Shown here piece after piece: positions 41,348 through 46,721 of a stretch of DNA of 46,721 bases. The notes below the pieces were generated by a model. The model worked only from the letters and a program-made list of their open reading frames with translations. It did not search any database and was not told the origin of the DNA. The translations under genes and the position numbers were made by a program. The stretch is from positions 1-46,721 of the forward strand of contig CALWHN010000004.1 in NCBI GenBank assembly GCA_944380415.1. The letters are read 5' to 3'. Position 1 is the stretch's first letter. Every line of letters starts with the position of its first letter. The stretch is from an uncultured Clostridia bacterium (GTDB lineage: Bacteria > Bacillota > Clostridia > Christensenellales > UBA1242).

Positions 41348-42607
41348 ATGGAAGAAAAAAGAGTTCCGCTTGCCCAAAGGGTTAGGCCGAGGACATTTGA
41401 AGAATTTGTTGGCCAAGAGCACATAGCGAAGGAAGGTTCGCTTTTTAGACGCGCAATTGAGGCGGGAACGCTTGGAAGCGCAATTTTCTTTGGCCCGCCT
41501 GGAACGGGGAAGTCAACTCTTGCAAATATCATTGCAAATTTGGACAATGGGATTTTCAAAAAATTAAACGCGGTTTCAAGCGGAGTTGCAGACGTTAAGA
41601 AAATAATTGATGAAGCAAGAAAGGACAAAAGCCTTTTTTCAAGGCAAACCTATTTACTTTTAGATGAATGCCACAGGTGGAGCAAAGCCCAAAGCGATAG
41701 CATTTTGCCTGCGGTTGAAGACGGAACAATTGTTTTTATTGGAACAACAACTGAAAGTCCATATCATTCCATGACTCCTGCAATTGTTTCAAGATGCATG
41801 GTTTTTGAGTTTAAGCCACTTGAAAAAAAGGATATTGTTCTTGCGCTTAAAAGAGCAATTAAAGATGAGCGCGGCCTTGGGAAGAGCAAGGTTAATGTAA
41901 CGGAGCAGGCGCTTGAACATTTTGCTTGGGTTTGTGGAGGAGATTTGCGCGCGGCGTTAAATGGCCTTGAGCTTGCCTTTTTAACAACTTCGCCAGACAA
42001 GGACGGAGTTGTAAACATAGATCTTGAAATTGCAGAGAACTGTATTCAGAAAAAAGCGCTTTCAGTTGATGAAACAAAATTTTATGACATATTAAGCGCC
42101 TTTTGTAAAAGCATTAGAGGAAGCGACTCGGACGCAGCGCTTTTCTATGCCCAAAGGTTGATTAAAGCTGGTTGCGATCCCTTAATTATTGCAAGACGGC
42201 TGATTGCCCATTGCAGTGAGGACATTGGAATGGCAGACAGCAACGCTCTTTTGCTTGCAAATTGCGCGCTCTATTCGCTTAAAAATCTTGGCCTTCCAGA
42301 AGGGCTTTTAAATCTTTCGCATGCAATAATCTATGCCTGCACAGCGGAAAAATCCAACTCAGTTCTAATTGCTATGAATAAAGCCGGAAGCATGGCGGAG
42401 AAATTTGCAGACAGCGAAGTTCCGTTCCATTTAAGAAATCATCCGTCAACGAATGACACAAAGAAGATTAAATATAAATATCCTCATGACTACGGAGGAT
42501 TTGTCGACCAGCAATATCTTCCAGATGAGATTAAAAACGAAGTGTTCTATGTTCCTTCAAAAAATGGAAAGGAAAAGAACATTGTAATAAAAAAGAACAA
42601 GAGTTAA
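41348..42607 (+). CDS. rarA: Replication-associated recombination protein RarA (MgsA)
   Basis: A 419-residue AAA+ ATPase that acts at stalled replication forks. It has LAQRVRPRTFEEFVGQEHI, Walker A GPPGTGKST, Walker B LLLDECHRW, sensor 1 FIGTTTESPYHSM, the arginine finger IVSRC and the C-terminal tetramerisation domain (KYKYPHDYGGFVDQQYLP). Length is normal. Its stop overlaps the stop of the convergent PIN gene by four bases. Confidence 0.95.
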   Translation: MEEKRVPLAQRVRPRTFEEFVGQEHIAKEGSLFRRAIEAGTLGSAIFFGPPGTGKSTLANIIANLDNGIFKKLNAVSSGVADVKKIIDEARKDKSLFSRQTYLLLDECHRWSKAQSDSILPAVEDGTIVFIGTTTESPYHSMTPAIVSRCMVFEFKPLEKKDIVLALKRAIKDERGLGKSKVNVTEQALEHFAWVCGGDLRAALNGLELAFLTTSPDKDGVVNIDLEIAENCIQKKALSVDETKFYDILSAFCKSIRGSDSDAALFYAQRLIKAGCDPLIIARRLIAHCSEDIGMADSNALLLANCALYSLKNLGLPEGLLNLSHAIIYACTAEKSNSVLIAMNKAGSMAEKFADSEVPFHLRNHPSTNDTKKIKYKYPHDYGGFVDQQYLPDEIKNEVFYVPSKNGKEKNIVIKKNKS

Positions 42608-43236
42608 AACTCTAGTTCTGTTATTTTTGAAGATACATAATTGTTTGGGCGAATTGGCTCAACATTTGGATTAAAGTTTGGGATAACATAGCCTTCAAGC
42701 TCAGGAATCATTTCGTGAGCAATTTCGCTAATTCTTGTAATTCGGTGGAAATCACTGTCAAATGTCAAGATGTCAACGCCAGCAAACATTGCTTCTGCCA
42801 TTATTCTTGCGTCGTTTGAAGCGTGGTGGGGCTTTCTGTTCGGCGAAAAGGCTGGCTGGTCACTGTTCATAAATCTGTTGGTCAGCTCTTCAATAAAATG
42901 TTTTTCTGTGTCACTAAAAATTACAAAGTCATAGCAATGACTGTGGAGGAAAATTGTTAAGTTGTTTTTTCTGTATGCAACAGCCTCATAATTTGGAATT
43001 GTAAACGATTCCATTAAAACAGTTGGAAGAATTGCTAAACACAATTTTTTATTAACTATAAGTTTATACAAATTAAATAATGCTCTTGAATTGGAAAGTT
43101 TTAAAGCGTTTGTGTTTAAAACCATGTTTGGGCGAATTTCATCTAAATGATATCCATTCTCAAGAAAATGATTGACAGCCTTATCAATTCCAACAAGTTG
43201 AACTAGAACATTATTGTCAACCGCAATTCTTCTCAT
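42604..43236 (-). CDS. PIN-domain protein
   Basis: A 210-residue protein with the PIN ribonuclease acid set: Asp7 (AVDNNVLVQL), Glu76 (VLMESF), Asp142 (ASNDARIMAEAM) and Asp160/162 (ILTFDSDFHRI). It probably binds Mg or Mn and cleaves RNA. There is no adjacent antitoxin, and it is longer than VapC toxins (about 130), so it may be a stand-alone nuclease. GAGGGTAAC precedes the ATG. Confidence 0.78.
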   Translation of the reverse strand: MRRIAVDNNVLVQLVGIDKAVNHFLENGYHLDEIRPNMVLNTNALKLSNSRALFNLYKLIVNKKLCLAILPTVLMESFTIPNYEAVAYRKNNLTIFLHSHCYDFVIFSDTEKHFIEELTNRFMNSDQPAFSPNRKPHHASNDARIMAEAMFAGVDILTFDSDFHRITRISEIAHEMIPELEGYVIPNFNPNVEPIRPNNYVSSKITELEF

Positions 43237-43283
43237 GTTACCCTCATTAATATTTTATCATCGAATGTTGTATTTTGTCAATA

Positions 43284-43309
43284 CCAAAAAAAACGGTAAT
43301 GCCGTTTAA
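43284..43309 (-). terminator. Terminator of the glycerophosphodiesterase gene
   Basis: AAACGG (43291-43296) pairs with CCGTTT (43302-43307). On the minus strand a T run follows. Confidence 0.72.
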
Positions 43310-44031
43310 ATTTTGGGCTGGAAGCCCTCAAAAATTATGTTGTCGCAATGTTTAACAACTTTCATATATTCCTCTTGGCTTCGAATTGTCCAAGCTAGAA
43401 GAGGAAGAGTGTTATATTTTCTTACAAATCTGTTTGGAAGATTTAGTGCATTGTATGCAATAAAATTTGGTTCGCAAACCTTGTTTAAAAGCATCTTCTT
43501 TAAAACAATTCTTTTTAGTAAATTTAAATTTTCATTTTTAAAGAAAGAGGAAAGTTGGCCACGAATTATGTTTGGAGCATTGTCTTTAAACCATTTTAAA
43601 ACATATGGGTTAAAGGACATAATTGCGTATTGCCCGCAATAATTCTTCAGGTGTTCCAAAACTTGGCTTTCCAATTTTCCTGGCTTTCCAGAATTTTTAA
43701 TTTCAATTAAAATTGGTGTTCGGCCGCAAATTTTGTTTAGAGCTTCTTGAAAAGTTGGAATTGTTTCCTTGGTTCCTCCTAGATAGCAAGAGGAAAGATC
43801 GTCTTTAATTAGATATTTAACATAGCCATCGTGGCCAGTTAGACGGGAGAGCGTTGCGTCATGAAAAACGATTACAGTTCCGTCTGAAATTTGTTGAACA
43901 TCTAATTCAATTACATATCCGTTTTCAATTGCCTTTTCGAAGGCTGAAAGCGAATTTTCTGGGCTTTGCTCATCGTGAAGCCCTCTGTGGGCAATATATT
44001 TTTCAACAAGCCAAGATTTAAATAAATCCAT
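43306..44031 (-). CDS. Glycerophosphodiester phosphodiesterase
   Basis: ATG 44031 after AAAGGTGG gives 241 residues. GDPD motifs are present: AHRGLHDEQSPENSLSAFEKAIENG, ELDVQQISDGTVIVFHD (metal-binding Glu/Asp and catalytic His) and ILIEIK. No signal peptide is present, so it acts in the cytosol, like UgpQ, releasing glycerol-3-phosphate and an alcohol from lipid head groups. Confidence 0.93.
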   Translation of the reverse strand: MDLFKSWLVEKYIAHRGLHDEQSPENSLSAFEKAIENGYVIELDVQQISDGTVIVFHDATLSRLTGHDGYVKYLIKDDLSSCYLGGTKETIPTFQEALNKICGRTPILIEIKNSGKPGKLESQVLEHLKNYCGQYAIMSFNPYVLKWFKDNAPNIIRGQLSSFFKNENLNLLKRIVLKKMLLNKVCEPNFIAYNALNLPNRFVRKYNTLPLLAWTIRSQEEYMKVVKHCDNIIFEGFQPKI

Positions 44032-44112
44032 TTTTTCCACCTTTCTTAACATATATATGTTACCATAAAAACTATTATTTAAAAAGTAAATTTAAAAAAA
44101 ATAATAAAATAT

Positions 44113-44141
44113 TTGTTGAAATTGTCAGTTTGAACTATAAT
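44113..44141 (+). promoter_or_regulatory. lepA promoter, probably leaderless
   Basis: TTGTTG (44113-44118), 17 bases, TATAAT (44136-44141), seven bases, then ATG 44149. Confidence 0.65.
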
Positions 44142-44148
44142 AGTTTTG

Positions 44149-45954
44149 ATGAATGAGAGAATGAGTAGAATTAGAAATTTTTCAATCGTTGCCCATATTG
44201 ACCATGGAAAGAGCACTCTTGCAGACAGGCTTTTAGAAAAGACAAACACTGTTCCTTTGAGAGACATGGAAAATCAACTTCTAGACAGCATGGATTTGGA
44301 ACGCGAAAGGGGAATTACAATTAAACTGACTCCAACAAAGATGAAATATGTTAAAGACGGGGTTGAATATACATTAAATTTAATTGACACGCCAGGGCAT
44401 GTTGACTTTACCTATGAAGTTTCTAGGTCTCTTGCGGCCTGTGAGGGCGCGCTTTTAATTGTTGATGCAACCCAAGGGGTTGAGGCACAAACGCTTGCAA
44501 ACTGCTATTTGGCGCTTGAAAACAATCTTGAAATTTTGCCAGTTATAAACAAAATTGACCTTCCCAGCGCAGATGTTGAAAAAGTTAGGAAAGAAATTGA
44601 AGATGTAATTGGTCTGGACGCTTCTGATGCGCCGGCAATCTCTGCAAAAGAGGGAACTAACATTAAAAAAGTTTTGGACATGATTGTTGACAAAGTTCCC
44701 GCGCCAAAGGGCGATGAGAATGCGCCGCTAAAAGCGCTTATTTTTGACAGCGTTTATGACAATTTTAAGGGCGCAATTTGCGTTGTTAGAATTGTTGATG
44801 GAAGCGTTAAGGTTGGAAGCAAAATTCAGATGATGAAGACCAAAAAGGTTTTTGAAGTAACTGAGGTTGGCTATTTTGTTCCAGAGATGCAGCCATGTGA
44901 AAGGCTTGAAGCAGGCGAGGTTGGCTATCTTTGTGCAAGCATAAAAAATGTTTCTGAAACGCGCGTTGGAGACACGATTACGGACGCGCAAAACCCGGCA
45001 ACAACTCCACTTCCAGGCTATAAAGATGCGGTTCCTGTTGTATACAGCGGAATTTTCTTGGTTGATGGGTCTAAATATAATGACCTTAAAGATGCCCTTG
45101 AAAAACTTAAACTTAACGACGCCGCGCTTTCATTTAGCCCAGAGAATTCCGCTGCGCTTGGATTTGGGTTTAGATGTGGTTTTCTTGGGCTTTTGCACAT
45201 GGAAATTATAACTGAAAGGCTGGAGCGCGAATTTAATTTAGAGCTTATAACAACAGCTCCTGGCGTTGCCTACAATGTTTATAAAACAAACGGCGAGGTT
45301 GTTTCCGTTTCAAACCCTTCGCTTCTTCCAAAGCCAACTGATATTGTTAAAATTGAAGAGCCAATGGTTCGCGCCCAAATTTTAACTCCGTCGGAATATG
45401 TTGGGGCAATCATGGAGCTTTGCCAAGAAAAGCGCGGCGTTTATTTGGACATGCAATATCTGGACGCTTCAAGAGTTAGGGTTGTTTACAAACTTCCATT
45501 GAATGAAATTATTTATGACTTTTTTGACAGTTTAAAATCTAGAACGCGCGGCTATGCAAGTTTGGATTATGAGTTTATTGGCTTTGAGGAGAGCGATTTG
45601 GTTAAGCTTGACATTCTTCTAAACGGAGAGCCGTGCGACGCACTAAGCATAATTGTTCACAGGGACAAGGCTTATTCGCGCGGAAGGGCAATTGCGGAAA
45701 AGCTTAAAAATGTTATTCCGCGTCAACTTTTTGAAATTCCAATTCAGGCTTCAATTGGAAACAAGGTTATTGCGCGAGAAACCGTTAAGGCAATGAGAAA
45801 AGATGTTTTGGCAAAGTGTTATGGCGGTGATATTTCTCGAAAGAGAAAGCTTCTTGAAAAACAAAAGGCCGGAAAGAAAAAGATGAGACAAATTGGCTCT
45901 GTCCAGCTTCCAAGCGAAGCCTTCATGAGCATTTTAAAATTAGATGAAAACTAA
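44149..45954 (+). CDS. lepA: Elongation factor 4 (LepA)
   Basis: A 601-residue translational GTPase that back-translocates ribosomes. It has AHIDHGKST (G1), RGITIK (G2), DTPGHVD (G3), NKID (G4) and the LepA-specific C-terminal domain ([28 protein letters not shown]). ATG 44149 fits the leaderless promoter; an in-frame ATG at 44161 (MSRIRNF) is also possible. TTG 44146 is unlikely. The lepA-hemW order is typical of Firmicutes; here a YgjV-like gene sits between. Confidence 0.97.
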   Translation: MNERMSRIRNFSIVAHIDHGKSTLADRLLEKTNTVPLRDMENQLLDSMDLERERGITIKLTPTKMKYVKDGVEYTLNLIDTPGHVDFTYEVSRSLAACEGALLIVDATQGVEAQTLANCYLALENNLEILPVINKIDLPSADVEKVRKEIEDVIGLDASDAPAISAKEGTNIKKVLDMIVDKVPAPKGDENAPLKALIFDSVYDNFKGAICVVRIVDGSVKVGSKIQMMKTKKVFEVTEVGYFVPEMQPCERLEAGEVGYLCASIKNVSETRVGDTITDAQNPATTPLPGYKDAVPVVYSGIFLVDGSKYNDLKDALEKLKLNDAALSFSPENSAALGFGFRCGFLGLLHMEIITERLEREFNLELITTAPGVAYNVYKTNGEVVSVSNPSLLPKPTDIVKIEEPMVRAQILTPSEYVGAIMELCQEKRGVYLDMQYLDASRVRVVYKLPLNEIIYDFFDSLKSRTRGYASLDYEFIGFEESDLVKLDILLNGEPCDALSIIVHRDKAYSRGRAIAEKLKNVIPRQLFEIPIQASIGNKVIARETVKAMRKDVLAKCYGGDISRKRKLLEKQKAGKKKMRQIGSVQLPSEAFMSILKLDEN

Positions 45955-45962
45955 GGAGAAGA

Positions 45963-46511
45963 ATGTTTCCCGAGATAATAACAACACAATATATTCTTTC
46001 GCAAGTCATTGGTGGAATTGCACTGATTGTTGTTTGTTTTGGATTTTTTCTTAAGAAAGACAAATTTTTAATTAGCCAAATTATTGCTAATTTTACATTG
46101 GCAATTTCCTATTTGTTTTTAAACAGTGGAGTTGGCGCTGTTGGAGCGTTTTTTGCAGGCGGCAGATGTGGTTTATTTTATTATTTTGCAAGACAGGATA
46201 AAGCTATTCCCACTTGGGCTGTTTCAATTGTTGCATTATTTTTTGTTTGGGCCACAACGGCATTCTTTAAAGGTTTTTACGACCTTTTTCAGCTTGGAGT
46301 CTATTTGTTCTACACATTTTCTTTTATCAGCAGGGACGAAAGAGTTATACGAATTTTGCTAATATTCGCAACAATTTGTGGGGTCATATTTAGCCTTGCT
46401 TTGTTCGACTATGTCAAAGTTTTGATGGGTGTTATTGAATTTGTTGCAGTTTTTGGTGCGCTAATTAGAATTAATTTAAAAAGAAGAAGAGAAATTAAAA
46501 CTCTTTTTTAA
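45963..46511 (+). CDS. YgjV-like membrane protein
   Basis: A 182-residue protein with about six helices. QVIGGIALIVVCFGFFLKKDKFLISQIIANFTLAISYLFL and the GAVGAFFAGGRCGLFYYFA segment match the uncharacterised YgjV inner-membrane family. AAGGAGA precedes the ATG. It lies eight bases after lepA and nine before hemW, so it is in that operon. Confidence 0.82.
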   Translation: MFPEIITTQYILSQVIGGIALIVVCFGFFLKKDKFLISQIIANFTLAISYLFLNSGVGAVGAFFAGGRCGLFYYFARQDKAIPTWAVSIVALFFVWATTAFFKGFYDLFQLGVYLFYTFSFISRDERVIRILLIFATICGVIFSLALFDYVKVLMGVIEFVAVFGALIRINLKRRREIKTLF

Positions 46512-46520
46512 GGAGAAATA

Positions 46521-46721
46521 ATGAAAGAGCTTTCAATTTATGTTCACGTTCCGTTTTGCTCAAAGAAGTGCTATTATTGCAACTTTTGTTCCTTTAAAGC
46601 AAATTTAAAGGAGCAGGAGCAATATTTTAACGCACTGCAAAACGAAATCGAGTTTAGAGTAAAGCAATTTCCAAATCAAACAGTTAAAACAATTTATTTT
46701 GGTGGAGGAACGCCATCGGTC
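46521..46721 (+). CDS. hemW: Radical SAM heme chaperone HemW (partial)
   Basis: The first 67 residues, cut by the window end. IYVHVPFCSKKCYYCNF has the CxxxCxxC cluster (Cys13, 17, 20) in the HemW-specific context HVPFC..KC.YC.F, and IYFGGGTPS is the SAM-binding GGGTPS motif. HemW is a heme chaperone related to HemN but lacks coproporphyrinogen oxidase activity. AAGGAGAAAT precedes the ATG. Confidence 0.93.
   Translation, partial: MKELSIYVHVPFCSKKCYYCNFCSFKANLKEQEQYFNALQNEIEFRVKQFPNQTVKTIYFGGGTPSV

Noticed and set aside
42604-43236. VapBC toxin-antitoxin
   Set aside because: The PIN protein is too long for VapC and lacks an adjacent antitoxin.

Overview
The window looks like chromosome of an uncultured, low-GC, anaerobic Firmicute of the Clostridia type. 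The signs are strong AGGAGG-like ribosome binding sites, a DivIB/FtsQ-FtsA-FtsZ division cluster, a SipW/TasA-like pair, desulfoferrodoxin, a clostridial ferredoxin, a minimal SufCB machine and the lepA-hemW gene order. TGA is used as a stop. No 16S or other decisive marker is present, so a finer placement would be a guess.

Positions 1-8564 are the right end of an integrative element. It ends in a 45-bp copy of the 3' half of a tRNA-Thr(GGT) gene (8520-8564), the footprint left by an integrase that targets the anticodon loop. The intact tRNA and the integrase must lie left of the window. The element carries a ribbon-helix-helix-like protein (31-261), about 950 bp of non-coding DNA with two different repeat families (332-521 and 549-1140), a HEPN-like protein, a three-gene restriction-modification block (nuclease-N6 methylase fusion, C5 methylase, TaqI-like N6 methylase), and a SLOG protein divergent from an XRE regulator with three palindromic operators between them. 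Integrase-arm-like repeats lie near the attachment site.

From 8576 to the end the DNA is ordinary chromosome. The most striking item is upstream of asnA (asparagine synthetase A). On the minus strand a consensus promoter drives a short transcript encoding a 27-residue leader peptide with 7 Asn codons within 9. It is followed by mutually exclusive hairpins and a terminator, which together have the logic of ribosome-mediated asparagine attenuation rather than a T-box. Next come DNA repair and nucleotide clean-up genes (AlkD-like, RdgB), a GNAT enzyme, and a surface-glycan neighbourhood (FkbM methyltransferase, a frameshifted collagen-like gene, RmlB). After these come desulfoferrodoxin, a 1259-residue SF1 helicase-nuclease, SufCB, the TasA-like/SipW pair and a zeta-toxin-like P-loop protein.

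The division cluster (24985-29036) reads FtsQ, an unknown membrane protein, FtsA, FtsZ. The ftsAZ promoter is built into the terminator hairpin that precedes it. Further right are a large membrane-anchored surface protein, two half-size TauE/SafE proteins, and an operon of ferredoxin, Ppx/GppA-like protein, HtrA lipoprotein and a MreB homologue with a broken ATPase site. Then follow a YkvI-like transporter overlapping an ABC permease/ATPase pair, RarA, a PIN-domain protein, a glycerophosphodiesterase, LepA, a YgjV-like protein and the start of HemW.

Several core genes (sufC, ftsQ, rarA, lepA, ykvI-like, the first TSUP half) have a -10 box ending 5-7 bases before the start codon and no room for a Shine-Dalgarno site. 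This suggests that leaderless mRNAs are common in this organism.
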